Positions 25,486-34,632 of a stretch of DNA of 64,000 nucleotides are shown in pieces (position 1 is the stretch's first letter; every line of letters starts with the position of its first letter). The stretch is from an archaeon GW2011_AR20 (lineage in GTDB: Archaea > Nanobdellota > Nanobdellia > SCGC-AAA011-G17 > GW2011-AR20). The notes below the pieces were generated by a model. It had not been told where the DNA came from, ran no database searches, and saw nothing but the letters and a program-made list of their open reading frames with translations. Made by a program: the position numbers and the translations under genes. Where the stretch lies: NCBI GenBank assembly GCA_000830315.1, contig CP010426.1, positions 261,156-325,155 of the forward strand. The letters run 5' to 3'.

Positions 25486-27507
25486 ATGCATCTTGATGCC
25501 ACGGAGCAAATTGAAAAATTTAAAGATTTTGTTAATGCTGGCTATATTGATTCTTTGCATCATTTGGCAGCCCGTGGCATTAATGTATTAAAAATCGATT
25601 TTTCCGAATTAGCCAAGTTTGATCATGAACTCGCAGACCAGCTTTTGGAGGAACCAGAAGAAACAATAAGGGCCGTAGAATTGGCAATTGATGGATTTGA
25701 TATGCCCTTAAAAAATTTCAGGGTTCGTTTCTATAATCTTCCCCGCGATCAGTTTGTTTTTATTCGGGATATAAGGAGCACCCATTTAAATAAATTCATG
25801 ATAATGGAAGGAATTGTAAGGCAGAGTTCTGACGTAAGACCGCAAGTTACATCCGCTAAATTTGAATGTCCTTCTTGCGGAAATGCAATAACAATTCTAC
25901 AGCTGGATTCAAGATTTAAAGAGCCGTCTAGATGCTCGTGTGGAAGAAGAGGACATTTTAGATTAATAAGTAAAGATTTGGTTGATGCTCAAAGACTGGT
26001 TTTAGAAGAGATTCCAGAATCTTTAGAAGGAGGGGAGCAACCCAAGCGCCTAAGTGTTTTCTTAAGAGAAGATTTAGTTGAACCAAGGATGGAGAAAAAA
26101 ACGACTCCAGGAAGCAAGGTCGTTGTTTATGGAATTGTAAAGGAAGTTCCTATTTTGCTGAGAACAGGAGCTCAATCAATCAGATATGATTTAATGATGG
26201 AAGCAAATAATATAGAACCCATTGAAAAAGCATTTGGTGAGGTTGAGTTAGATGATTTGGATGAGAAAGAGATAAGGAAATTATCTGAAGATCCAAAAAT
26301 TTTCGAGAAATTGGTTAAATCAATTGCCCCGAGTATTTATGGTCATGAAAAAGTTAAGGAAGCCTTGGTATTGCAGTTAATGGGTGGAGTAAGGAAACAT
26401 AAGGAAGATGGCACAACAACAAGGGGAGATATGCACATTTTATTGGTTGGTGATCCTGGTGCTGGTAAATCACAAATGCTTACATTTATTTCAAAAATTG
26501 CTCCAAAAGCAAGGCTTGTTTCTGGGAAAGGTGCTACGGGTGCAGGTTTAACAGCTACAGTTGTTAAAGATGAATTTTTAAGAGGATGGGCATTGGAAGC
26601 AGGAGCATTGGTTTTAGCAAACGGCGGAATAGCGGTTATAGACGAGCTTGATAAAATGAATCCAGAAGACAGAGATGCATTACACGAAGCGTTGGAACAG
26701 CAAAGGATTAGCATTTCAAAGGCAAATATTCAGGCGACGTTAAGAGCAGAAACCACAGTTTTAGCCGCCGCAAATCCAAAATTAGGAAGATTTGATCCAT
26801 ATGCACCGATTGCTTCACAAATTGATCTTCCCCCAACTTTAATCAATAGGTTTGATTTAATTTTCCCTATAAGAGATCTTCCTAATAAGGAATTAGATGA
26901 AAAAATTGCAGGACATGTCTTAAACCTGCAACAGAATCCAGAAGATATAAAGACCGAAATTTCAGGGCAGTTATTAAGAAAATATTTATCATATGCAAAA
27001 CAGAAAATAATTCCTCAATTAAGCAATGAAGCAATTCAGGAGATTAAAGATTTCTATATAGATTTAAGGAATAGCGGGCAAAAAGGAGAAGGAGAAATTA
27101 GACCAATTCCAATAAGCGCGAGACAATTAGAAGCTTTGGTAAGACTTGCGGAAGCATCTGCTCGCAGCAGATTGAGCGATAAAGTTATAAGACAAGATGC
27201 AAAACGCGCAATTGAATTATTAAAACATTGCCTGATGCAGGTAGGGTTTGACTATGAAACAGGTCAAATTGATATAGACAGAATAACAACAGGGGTTCCG
27301 GCTTCACAAAGATCAAGAATTGTTTCAGTGCGTGAAATCATCAAGAAATTAGAGAATAAAGTAGGGAAGATGATTCCGATTGCAGATATTATTAATGAAG
27401 CAGCCGAACAAAATATAGATAATGCCCAAGTTGAAGAAATTATAGAGCAATTAAAGAGAGAAGCAGAAATATTTGAGCCACGCAGGGGCTTCATAAGCAG
27501 ATTATGA
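25486..27507 (+). CDS. mcm: Replicative MCM helicase
   Basis: 673 residues. The N-terminal domain includes a zinc-binding set (CPSCG and CSCGRRGH, about 126-157) and the OB fold that grips DNA. The AAA+ domain has Walker A GDPGAGKSQ, Walker B AVIDELDKMNPEDR, and the arginine finger in LINRFDLIFPI. The C-terminal winged helix is present. It is a homohexameric 3'-5' helicase. No intein is present. It lies between tbp (1-bp gap) and an OB-fold gene (4-base overlap). Confidence 0.97.
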   Translation: MHLDATEQIEKFKDFVNAGYIDSLHHLAARGINVLKIDFSELAKFDHELADQLLEEPEETIRAVELAIDGFDMPLKNFRVRFYNLPRDQFVFIRDIRSTHLNKFMIMEGIVRQSSDVRPQVTSAKFECPSCGNAITILQLDSRFKEPSRCSCGRRGHFRLISKDLVDAQRLVLEEIPESLEGGEQPKRLSVFLREDLVEPRMEKKTTPGSKVVVYGIVKEVPILLRTGAQSIRYDLMMEANNIEPIEKAFGEVELDDLDEKEIRKLSEDPKIFEKLVKSIAPSIYGHEKVKEALVLQLMGGVRKHKEDGTTTRGDMHILLVGDPGAGKSQMLTFISKIAPKARLVSGKGATGAGLTATVVKDEFLRGWALEAGALVLANGGIAVIDELDKMNPEDRDALHEALEQQRISISKANIQATLRAETTVLAAANPKLGRFDPYAPIASQIDLPPTLINRFDLIFPIRDLPNKELDEKIAGHVLNLQQNPEDIKTEISGQLLRKYLSYAKQKIIPQLSNEAIQEIKDFYIDLRNSGQKGEGEIRPIPISARQLEALVRLAEASARSRLSDKVIRQDAKRAIELLKHCLMQVGFDYETGQIDIDRITTGVPASQRSRIVSVREIIKKLENKVGKMIPIADIINEAAEQNIDNAQVEEIIEQLKREAEIFEPRRGFISRL

Positions 27508-28169
27508 TGGAACAAATCAGCAGATTAGTCGCGCATAAATTATGGCTTGGTGACTTAAAAGAAGAAAACTTTGTTCAAAGAAGCGGGGAATTCGAATCTA
27601 ATTATATTGCATTAAACAATAAACAAGTTACTAGGGTGAATATTGTTGCAAATGTTGTGAATAAATTCGAAAACGAGGATAAAAGTTATATCGGAATAAC
27701 TATGGATGACTCAAGCGCCCAGATAAGATTAAAAACCTGGCGAGAGGATACAAGGATTCTTGAAAATATTTCTATTGGAGATATTGTTTTAATCATAGGA
27801 AAAATTAAAAAATACAATGAGGAAATTTATATCTTGCCAGAAATTGTAAAGAAAGTTTCTCCAAATGATGAGATATTGAGAAAACTTGAATTAATCAAGG
27901 AATACGGAATACCGGAAAAAAATAAAATTGTTTTAATCAAAGAAAAAGAACCAGAAATAAGTTACGAGGAAATAAATTTCACCTCAAATAACTTAAGAAA
28001 TGAATTATTAAATTTAGTTGAAAGATATGAAGATAAACTCGGAATAACACTGGAAGAAATTAAATTAGAATTACATGCTAGCTTGGATGATTTAAATAAA
28101 GTTCTTGAAGAATTATTAAAAGAAGGACAAGTTTATGAAGTTAAGGGAAAATACAGATTATTATTGTAG
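27504..28169 (+). CDS. OB-fold single-strand DNA-binding protein (RPA-like)
   Basis: 221 residues. An OB fold covers about 28-115 (VNIVANVVNKFENEDKSYIG, SSAQIRLKTW, IGDIVLIIGKIKKYNEEIYI), and the C-terminal region (about 155-221) looks like a winged helix (LEEIKLELHASLDDLNKVLE, EGQVYEVKGKYRLL). That pairing is the architecture of RPA32 or archaeal RPA-associated proteins. Coupling to mcm by an ATGA overlap supports a role at the fork. No zinc finger is present. Confidence 0.8.
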   Translation: MMEQISRLVAHKLWLGDLKEENFVQRSGEFESNYIALNNKQVTRVNIVANVVNKFENEDKSYIGITMDDSSAQIRLKTWREDTRILENISIGDIVLIIGKIKKYNEEIYILPEIVKKVSPNDEILRKLELIKEYGIPEKNKIVLIKEKEPEISYEEINFTSNNLRNELLNLVERYEDKLGITLEEIKLELHASLDDLNKVLEELLKEGQVYEVKGKYRLLL

Positions 28170-28367
28170 TCCAGTATAACTTTGTTTTATAACATAGCAA
28201 AATGGTTTGTAATTTTTGAATGTGGCTTCTAAATCTACAAAATCTTTTAAAACATCTTCTTCTGAAGGATTTAAGATAAGACCTTCTAATTTTTTTGGAC
28301 CATAAAAATTTTCTAAAATTTCGTTGTCCATATAAACGATTCTTATAGCAGAATTTCTATTTGTCAA
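28161..28367 (-). CDS. Unrecognised small protein, possibly a gene fragment
   Basis: 68 residues from a TTG at 28367. Protein-like sequence in the same frame continues upstream to about 28447 (VLYEQLKWKNIEAS, then LRHYEVFG) but finds no ATG before a stop. A short ATG-started frame in another phase begins at about 28454. This looks like a degraded or frameshifted gene rather than noise, but no family is recognised. It overlaps the OB-fold gene by nine bases, tail to tail. Confidence 0.35.
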   Translation of the reverse strand: MTNRNSAIRIVYMDNEILENFYGPKKLEGLILNPSEEDVLKDFVDLEATFKNYKPFCYVIKQSYTGLQ

Positions 28368-28520
28368 TCCAAAGACTTCATAATGTCTTAATGGTTCGCT
28401 TGCCTCGATATTTTTCCATTTTAATTGTTCGTATAAAACCCTTGGAAATCATTCCAAAAAATATAAAAACCTACCTTAAGAATTAAAAACCTTTAAAAAA
28501 CCATATTCTTAATTATCTTT

Positions 28521-28931
28521 ATGGAAACTTATGAGAAATTATTGGAAAAGGCAAAGGCTAATCTTCCGGAGATAAAACAAACCACTGAAAGATTTGAAAT
28601 GCCTAAAGCAAAAGGGCACGTACAGGGCAATAAAACAATAATATCAAATTTCGCAGATATAGTAAAAACGTTTAATCGCGATCAGACCCATTTATTGAAA
28701 TATTTGTTAAGAGAGTTAGCCACCCCGGGTAATCTAGATGGTCCGAGATTAATACTTGGTAGAAAAATTTCCTCTTCACTGATAAATTCTAAAATCGAAC
28801 AATATGCACAGGAATTTGTACTTTGCAGGGTATGCAAAAAGCCAGACACGGTTTTAACAAAGGAGGAACGTGTTACGATAATGAAATGTACGGCGTGTGG
28901 CGCAAAGAATCCTGTAAGAACAAAAATATGA
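28521..28931 (+). CDS. eif2b: Translation initiation factor aIF2 subunit beta
   Basis: 136 residues. The central alpha-beta domain includes KTIISNFADIVKTFNRD and HLLKYLLRELATPGNLDGPR. The C-terminal zinc ribbon has CRVCKKPDTVL and MKCTACGAKNPV (two CxxC pairs). It belongs to the heterotrimer that carries initiator Met-tRNA to the small subunit. The N-terminal gamma-binding helix is present. Its stop overlaps the DUF424 start (ATGA). Confidence 0.96.
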   Translation: METYEKLLEKAKANLPEIKQTTERFEMPKAKGHVQGNKTIISNFADIVKTFNRDQTHLLKYLLRELATPGNLDGPRLILGRKISSSLINSKIEQYAQEFVLCRVCKKPDTVLTKEERVTIMKCTACGAKNPVRTKI

Positions 28932-29221
28932 TTTATTTAAAAATAAACAAAACAGAGCAAAATGAAATCATTGCATTATGCGACTCTAACTTGATAGGAA
29001 AGAGTTTCTCTGAAAAGGATTTAAATTTGGATGTTAATGAAAGATTTTATAAAGGAGATGTACTGGACGAGGATAAAATTGTGAAAATTTTAATGAATGC
29101 TAGAAACATAAATATTGTGGGCGAAGAGGCAATGAGATTGGCAGTAAAACATAATATTGTTGAGAAAGAGAATATAATAAAAATAAAAAACATACCCCAT
29201 TCCATAATTTTTGAAATATGA
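28928..29221 (+). CDS. DUF424 family protein
   Basis: 97 residues starting at the ATG that overlaps the aIF2-beta stop. A longer frame beginning inside that gene is rejected. Seen: ALCDSNLIGKSFSEKDLNLD, ERFYKGD, MNARNINIVGEEAMRLAVKH and IPHSIIF, matching the archaeal DUF424 pattern. Function unknown, but it is repeatedly linked with aIF2-beta and NMD3 genes, so a translation or ribosome role is likely. It overlaps the next gene by four bases. Confidence 0.85.
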   Translation: MIYLKINKTEQNEIIALCDSNLIGKSFSEKDLNLDVNERFYKGDVLDEDKIVKILMNARNINIVGEEAMRLAVKHNIVEKENIIKIKNIPHSIIFEI

Positions 29222-29532
29222 TATACACTAATTCAAGATCTTACGAAGGAATCCTACAGATAAGGCCAAATAACCAAGAAGTGCTGGATTATGTTAAAAG
29301 AGAAATTGAGAAAGCTGGACATGTTTTTATCACCCGTGAAATTATTAAAAAATTTGGCATAGACTTATATTTGACAAATAAGTATTTCCTCGTGCAGCTT
29401 GGCAGAAGATTGAAACAAAGATTTCCCGGAACAACAACACAATCAAGAACTTTATACAAAACAAGCAGACTTACAAGCAGGCAGGTATATAGAACAACAA
29501 TATGCTTTAGATTAAAAGAAAATTTTGAATAA
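29218..29532 (+). CDS. NMD3-like protein, C-terminal region only
   Basis: 104 residues. YEGILQIRPNNQEVLDYVKR, GIDLYLTNKYFLVQLGRRL and the end VYRTTICFRL match the central-to-C-terminal part of archaeal NMD3, a factor acting on the large ribosomal subunit. The N-terminal Cys-rich zinc ribbons of full-length NMD3 are absent, so this is either a reduced form or a split gene whose other part lies elsewhere. It is translationally coupled to DUF424 upstream. Confidence 0.8.
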   Translation: MIYTNSRSYEGILQIRPNNQEVLDYVKREIEKAGHVFITREIIKKFGIDLYLTNKYFLVQLGRRLKQRFPGTTTQSRTLYKTSRLTSRQVYRTTICFRLKENFE

Positions 29533-29566
29533 CAAGATTTATAGATTTTAACCTTATGTTAGTCTT

Positions 29567-30067
29567 ATGAGAGAGTGCATATTTGGAAGATTTGACTTGC
29601 TCAGTTATTATCACTATACTTCTCTTGTAATGAAGGATTGTTTGGAGGATACCATTTCTACCAGAGAAATCAAAAATAAGCAATATCCTCTTGGTATCTT
29701 ACGTTCAGCTATAGAACTCTTTAACAAAACTGTAAAACATATTAATATTGAAAAATACGGAACTTTGATTGATGGGGTGGAGGAAAATGTTTTGGAAGGC
29801 GACGTTCATTATTTACTTGCCATGAAACTGATAAAAGGAGCAGAAAAATTATCATGGAAGACAAAAGAGGATACAGAAAGGTTGGAATCAAGGATAATCG
29901 AATTTAACGAATTTAGCAGAACATTAGATAAACCAAGAGAACTTAACAAACAATCCTTAGAGATTACAAAAAGATTATTTTTATTTTTTTCCAGACTAGA
30001 GAAGATATCAAAAGGCAGTTCATATAATAACAGACTTGGAATTTACAGTGAATTTAGTTATTCATAA
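29567..30067 (+). CDS. Hypothetical helical protein
   Basis: 166 residues, mostly helical, with no signal peptide, membrane segment or motif I recognise. Segments such as YHYTSLVMKDCLED, LRSAIELFNKTVKHI and LAMKLIKGAEKLSWKTKED suggest a helical bundle, possibly an HEPN- or MazG-like fold, but the key motifs cannot be assigned. It lies between two translation-factor groups, with 34 and 44 bp on each side. Confidence 0.5.
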   Translation: MRECIFGRFDLLSYYHYTSLVMKDCLEDTISTREIKNKQYPLGILRSAIELFNKTVKHINIEKYGTLIDGVEENVLEGDVHYLLAMKLIKGAEKLSWKTKEDTERLESRIIEFNEFSRTLDKPRELNKQSLEITKRLFLFFSRLEKISKGSSYNNRLGIYSEFSYS

Positions 30068-30111
30068 TTTTAACAAAAGATTTATAAAACAACCCTCGTT
30101 TATTTCTTTGA

Positions 30112-30426
30112 ATGGAACAAACTCAGGAACAGCCGGAGTTCAGAATAAAAGTGCCAAGAAACAATGAAGTTCTTGGATTTATCGAACAAAGGCTTGGTGG
30201 CAGCAGAATGCGAGTAAGATGCTTAGATGGAAAAATTAGGATTTGCAGAGTTCCGGGAAGATTAAAAAGGAAATTATGGATTCGAGAAGGAGATTTATTA
30301 TTAATCGAACCTTGGGAATATGATAATGAAAAAGGGGATATAATCTTTAAATATCAACCAAACCAGGTTGACTGGCTAAAAAGAAAAGGTTATTTGAAAG
30401 AAGGAGAGATTCAAGAAGAATTCTAA
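30112..30426 (+). CDS. eif1a: Translation initiation factor aIF1A
   Basis: 104 residues: an S1-type OB fold with GSRMRVRCLDGKIRICRVPG, KLWIREGDLLLIEPWEY and GDIIFKYQPNQVDWLK. It binds the ribosomal A site and helps the initiator tRNA. The TATA-like TTTATAAAA at about 30080 lies about 30 bp upstream. The KH-domain gene follows after one base. Confidence 0.96.
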   Translation: MEQTQEQPEFRIKVPRNNEVLGFIEQRLGGSRMRVRCLDGKIRICRVPGRLKRKLWIREGDLLLIEPWEYDNEKGDIIFKYQPNQVDWLKRKGYLKEGEIQEEF

Positions 30427-30427
30427 T

Positions 30428-30949
30428 ATGGATGAAATTAGGATTCCAAAAGACAGAATCGCGGTTTTAATTGGCAAAAAAGGAGAGACAAAGAGAAAGA
30501 TAGCCAAACTAACAAATACTAAACTACAAATAAATTCAAGAGAGGGTGATATTATTATAATTGGGGATAACGGGCTTAACATTTATCTTGCCAAAAAAAT
30601 GATTAATGCTATTGGACGTGGTTTTAACCCCGAAATTGCATTAAATTTATTGGAAGATGACAAGGATTTAGAAATTATAGACATCTCTCACTTCTCAAGA
30701 AAAACTAAAAATGATTTGAATAGGGTGAGGGCACGCTTGATTGGAAGGGAAGGAAAAGCACGCCAGTTAATGGAAAAGCTTGGCGATGTTGAAATATCAA
30801 TCTATGGAAAAACAATCAGCATTATAGGAAAACACGTTGATCTTAATATCACAAGGCATGCCATAATCAATTTATTGCAGGGAAGCAGACATGGAAATGT
30901 CTACAATTATTTGGAAAAACAAAGAAGACTAAAAGATAAGCATAATTAA
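30428..30949 (+). CDS. KH-domain rRNA-processing protein (Pno1/Dim2-like)
   Basis: 173 residues with two KH motifs: IAVLIGKKGETKRKIAK (about 10-26) and ARLIGREGKARQLMEKL (about 102-118). Both have the G-x-x-G loop (GKKG, GREG). The ending NLLQGSRHGNVYNYLEKQRR is diagnostic for the archaeal Pno1/Dim2 relative, which helps mature the 3' end of 16S rRNA. It sits between aIF1A and top6B with one-base gaps. Confidence 0.9.
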   Translation: MDEIRIPKDRIAVLIGKKGETKRKIAKLTNTKLQINSREGDIIIIGDNGLNIYLAKKMINAIGRGFNPEIALNLLEDDKDLEIIDISHFSRKTKNDLNRVRARLIGREGKARQLMEKLGDVEISIYGKTISIIGKHVDLNITRHAIINLLQGSRHGNVYNYLEKQRRLKDKHN

Positions 30950-30950
30950 A

Positions 30951-32531
30951 ATGGCAGAAATAAAAGCATATGAATTAGCAAAGCAGCAACGCGAGATTAG
31001 CATCTCGGAATTTTTCTTGAAGAACAGGCATTTGCTTGGTTTTGATAATCCAACAAGAGCATTGATGATGGTTGTTAAAGAGGCTGTTGATAATTCTCTT
31101 GATGCTTGCACCGAAATGAAAGTTCTTCCTGAAATAAAAATTGAGATAAATCAAATTAATGAAAACAGATTTATAGTAATTGTCGAGGATAATGGTCCGG
31201 GAATTGTTAAGCAGCAGATTCCGAACATATTTGGTAAATTATTATACGGAAGCAAATTTCATTCAATGAGACAGTCCCGCGGACAGCAGGGAATAGGAAT
31301 TTCAGCAGCCGTACTTTATTCACAATTAACAACAGGAAAATCAACAAAAATTTATTCAAGGGTAAGCTCGAAAAGACCGGCACATTATTTTGAATTACAG
31401 ATAGATACGAAAAAAAACGAGCCTCATATTATAAAAGATGATGAAGTTAAATGGGATAAAGACCATGGGACAAAAATCGAGATTGAAATAGAAGGGAGAT
31501 ATTTGAAAGGAAAACAAAGCGTTGATGAATATGTAAAGGAAACCGCAATTGTTAATCCACATGCCACCTTTGTTTATGTAACGCCGGAAAAAGAAAAATT
31601 TGAATATAGGAGGGTTACAGAAGAGCTGCCGAGAGAAGCCAAAGGAATAAAACCACATCCTTATGGAATAGAGCTTGGGCAGTTAATGAAAATGTTGCAG
31701 GATACGAGGGCCAATACATTACAGGGGTTTTTGCAAAATGATTTTTCCAGAATTGGGCAGCAGACAGCACAAGAGATATGCAGTAAAGCAAAATTAAAGG
31801 CCGATAGAAAACCAAGGCAGCTTGAAAATAAAGAAATCGAATTATTGTTTAAATCGTTACAAGAAACTAAAATCATGGCCCCTCCCGGAGATTGTCTAAG
31901 CCCAATAACGGCAGAATTGTTAGAGAAAGGATTAAGAAAAGAGATTAATGCTGATTTTTACGCAACAGTTTCCAGAAGCCCGGTTGTTTATCGGGGCATG
32001 CCTTTTATCATTGAAGTTGGAATTGCTTATGGTGGGGAACTGGATAAAGAAGGGCAAATTAGATTAATGAGGTTGGCGAATAGGGTTCCGTTGCTTTATC
32101 AGCAAGGTGCCTGCGCAATTACAGAATCTGTTTCAGAAACAAGCTGGAAACCTTATGGATTAAATCAAAGCGGAAGTAACCTCCCAACTGGACCGGCAGT
32201 AGTTCTCGTTCATATTGCAAGCGTCTGGGTTCCATTTACGAATGAAGCCAAGGAAGCAATTGCGCATTATGATGAAATTATTAAAGAGATTAAGCTTGCA
32301 TTGCAGGAATGCGGAAGAAAATTAAGTATTTATATTCATAAGCACATCAAGGCAGCAGAACAACGAGAGAAAATAGACCTGTTTGAAAAGTATATCCCTG
32401 AACTGGCTGTTTCATTAAGTAATTTAACAGGTGATAAAAAAGAAATTTTACAGGATAGGTTACAGAAATTATTAAAAAAAGAGCTCCCATCCTTGGAAGC
32501 AGCAAATGGAGAAAATGGTAAAGAGAAATAA
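30951..32531 (+). CDS. top6B: DNA topoisomerase VI subunit B
   Basis: 526 residues, full length. The GHKL ATPase fold has VKEAVDNSLDACTE (N-box), EDNGPGI, and QSRGQQGIGISAAVLYSQ (G-boxes). The H2tH region and transducer domain follow, with the switch Lys in NQSGSNLPTGPAV-type sequence. With subunit A it makes a type IIB enzyme that relaxes and decatenates DNA. The end overlaps top6A by 26 bases. Confidence 0.97.
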   Translation: MAEIKAYELAKQQREISISEFFLKNRHLLGFDNPTRALMMVVKEAVDNSLDACTEMKVLPEIKIEINQINENRFIVIVEDNGPGIVKQQIPNIFGKLLYGSKFHSMRQSRGQQGIGISAAVLYSQLTTGKSTKIYSRVSSKRPAHYFELQIDTKKNEPHIIKDDEVKWDKDHGTKIEIEIEGRYLKGKQSVDEYVKETAIVNPHATFVYVTPEKEKFEYRRVTEELPREAKGIKPHPYGIELGQLMKMLQDTRANTLQGFLQNDFSRIGQQTAQEICSKAKLKADRKPRQLENKEIELLFKSLQETKIMAPPGDCLSPITAELLEKGLRKEINADFYATVSRSPVVYRGMPFIIEVGIAYGGELDKEGQIRLMRLANRVPLLYQQGACAITESVSETSWKPYGLNQSGSNLPTGPAVVLVHIASVWVPFTNEAKEAIAHYDEIIKEIKLALQECGRKLSIYIHKHIKAAEQREKIDLFEKYIPELAVSLSNLTGDKKEILQDRLQKLLKKELPSLEAANGENGKEK

Positions 32532-33600
32532 ATCTTCAGAAGAATTAAAAAATTTAGGACTAAAAGTAGTTAAGGATATTGAGAAAAATAAAAACCCTTC
32601 TGTTATTGTCCCAATAAGGGCTTTAAGCAATGTTATCTTCAATGAAAAAACAAAAACTTTGGAATTGGGAGATAAAACTTCGACAAGATATTTCTTCAAT
32701 GTTGCCCATGCTAAAAAATTCCTGCAAACTATTGAAGTAGCAAGTATAAGCAAAGATTTGATTAATGAAGAAAAACACGCAAGCTTAAGAGACGTCTTTT
32801 ACATGGCTAAGAGAACAATTCCTGGAACAAATGTTAATTTAGTTGACGAACAAAGTGAAAGCGATGATATTATTGAAGATTTAGAATTAATAACAGAAAA
32901 TTCAAGAGAGCAATTAAATGTTAATGCAAATAAGAATGGAAGCGTTGTTGGAAAAGTAACAATAGAAGATTCTGGAGATGTTATAAGATGGGATAAACTC
33001 GGATCAGGGGGATGGAGTATTCCAAGTAATGTTGAAGAAATTAAATTTAAGAAAGTAGACGCAAAATATATCATTTATATGGAAAAAGCAGCTGTTTGGG
33101 AAAGATTAAATGAAGATAAATTTTGGGACAAACAAAACTGCATTATAATAAGTTCACAAGGTCAGACAACTAGGGGAATAAGAAGATTATTGCAAAGATT
33201 GTATGAAGAGTTTAAACTTCCAATTTATGTCCTATGTGATTTTGATTCTTACGGATTTTATATTTATTCTGTACTTAAATATGGAAGTATCAATCTTGCA
33301 CATGCTTCAGAAAGATTAGCAATCCCAAGTGTAAAATATCTAGGAATCACATCAAATGATATAGAAAAATACGGCTTACAAAAACACCTAATTAAATTAA
33401 AAGATCATGATCTAGCTAGATTAAAACAAATTTCAGAATATGACTGGTTTAAAAACAACAAGCAGTGGCAGAAAGAATTTAAGGCTATGAAACAAAATGG
33501 TGCTAAAGCAGAAATCCAGGCTTTAAGTGCTCGAGGTATAACATTTATTTCTGAAAAGTACTTGCCGGAAAAAATTAAAAATAAAGATTTTATTGATTAA
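32506..33600 (+). CDS. top6A: DNA topoisomerase VI subunit A
   Basis: 364 residues. It is Spo11-like: LRDVFYMAKRTIPG carries the active-site Tyr, and the Toprim acidic motif is YVLCDFDSYGFYIY. The start at 32506 overlaps top6B; an ATG three codons later is equally possible. It makes the double-strand break in the topoisomerase VI reaction. A tRNA gene begins 47 bp after its stop. Confidence 0.97.
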   Translation: MEKMVKRNKSSEELKNLGLKVVKDIEKNKNPSVIVPIRALSNVIFNEKTKTLELGDKTSTRYFFNVAHAKKFLQTIEVASISKDLINEEKHASLRDVFYMAKRTIPGTNVNLVDEQSESDDIIEDLELITENSREQLNVNANKNGSVVGKVTIEDSGDVIRWDKLGSGGWSIPSNVEEIKFKKVDAKYIIYMEKAAVWERLNEDKFWDKQNCIIISSQGQTTRGIRRLLQRLYEEFKLPIYVLCDFDSYGFYIYSVLKYGSINLAHASERLAIPSVKYLGITSNDIEKYGLQKHLIKLKDHDLARLKQISEYDWFKNNKQWQKEFKAMKQNGAKAEIQALSARGITFISEKYLPEKIKNKDFID

Positions 33601-33646
33601 TTTATTTAGAAACCTTTTTAAAAGAATTTCTTATTTGTTTTAATAC

Positions 33647-33778
33647 GCCTCTCTAGCTCAGCCTGGTAGAGCACACATAGAAAATATGGCTCAGATGGCT
33701 GTTAACTAAACAGGATGGAGACCATGCGGTCATTTTCGTCAAGAAAACCGTAGGCAGGTTCAAATCCTGCGGGAGGCG
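33647..33778 (+). tRNA. tRNA-Asn(GTT) with three introns
   Basis: Acceptor GCCTCTC pairs with GGGAGGC, discriminator G; D stem GCTC/GAGC; T stem GCAGG/CCTGC. Removing 33675-33694 (20 nt, between 27 and 28), 33705-33720 (16 nt, 37/38) and 33732-33753 (22 nt, 48/49) leaves a 74-nt tRNA with stem CATGG/CCATG, loop CTGTTAA and variable loop CGGTC. Each junction is a bulge-helix-bulge cut after the second bulge base. The helices are GAGC/GCTC, CTGT/ATGG and GCGG/CCGT. The outer introns fold as CATA/TATG and TTTTC/GAAAA hairpins. Confidence 0.93.
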
Positions 33779-33896
33779 TTTTTATATTTTTAATTAAACT
33801 ATATCCTGTAAAATATATATTATTTCCCAATAACCCAAGTGACAACCGTGGTGGTTAAGTATTTAAATAAGAATATCTTAATTTTAACGACGTAAA

Positions 33897-34595
33897 ATGA
33901 AATTTGACTTATCTAAATTACAACCTAACAACGAAATTGTGTTACCAGAAAAATCTAGTGAAGAATTGGCTGAAGAAACTGGGTTGCATATTGGAGATGG
34001 TACTATGAACTTTTATAAAAATCAGAATAAAATTAAAGGAAGTTATGCTTTAAGGGGCCATATATTAGATGATAAAGAACATTATAACAAAATCATAAAA
34101 CAACTTTATTTTAAGTTGTATAATTTGAAGGTTAGCTTAAGGGATATGCCAAAAGATGGAGTTTATGGGTTTCAAAAATGGTCCAATTCCTTAGTAAATT
34201 TTAAGCATAATATTCTGGGTTTAACATTAGGTAAGAAAATTGATATAAAGATACCAGAAATTTTTATAGAGAAAGAGGAATTTATCTCAAGCACAATCAG
34301 AGGTATTTTTGATACAGATGGTACGATTTATTTAGAACCAAAATATGGAAAATTTTATCCAAGAATAGAAATTGCAACAATATCAGAAAATTTAGGTTAT
34401 CAGTTAAATAATTTAATAAGGAAAATTGGATTAAGATCTACAATTTATTTAGAATTAGTGAAAAATCCTGGGTGGAATGATAAATATCATATAAATGTTC
34501 GTGGAGAGGAAATGCTAAATAAATGGATGCAAATCATCAATCCTCATAATCCTAAACACATTAAAAAATTTGAATTCTATATTAATAATTCTTAG
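33897..34595 (+). CDS. Free-standing LAGLIDADG homing endonuclease
   Basis: 232 residues. Two LAGLIDADG-type helices, LAEETGLHIGDGTM (about 23-36) and STIRGIFDTDGTIYL (about 132-146), each carry the catalytic acidic residue. So this is a single-chain double-motif enzyme. It cuts a long asymmetric site to promote its own spread. It lies alone between two triple-intron tRNA genes, not inside an intron or intein. It has a TATTTAAATAA box at about 33860-33870. Its cleavage site is unknown; neighbouring tRNA genes are candidates. Confidence 0.88.
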   Translation: MKFDLSKLQPNNEIVLPEKSSEELAEETGLHIGDGTMNFYKNQNKIKGSYALRGHILDDKEHYNKIIKQLYFKLYNLKVSLRDMPKDGVYGFQKWSNSLVNFKHNILGLTLGKKIDIKIPEIFIEKEEFISSTIRGIFDTDGTIYLEPKYGKFYPRIEIATISENLGYQLNNLIRKIGLRSTIYLELVKNPGWNDKYHINVRGEEMLNKWMQIINPHNPKHIKKFEFYINNS

Positions 34596-34632
34596 AAATG
34601 TTTATAAATTAAGTAAAATGACTTTCTTTTAG

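Noticed and set aside
33647-33778. tRNA-Asn with one long intron
   Set aside because: No single excision gives a paired anticodon stem, a normal variable loop and a bulge-helix-bulge junction; three short excisions satisfy all three.
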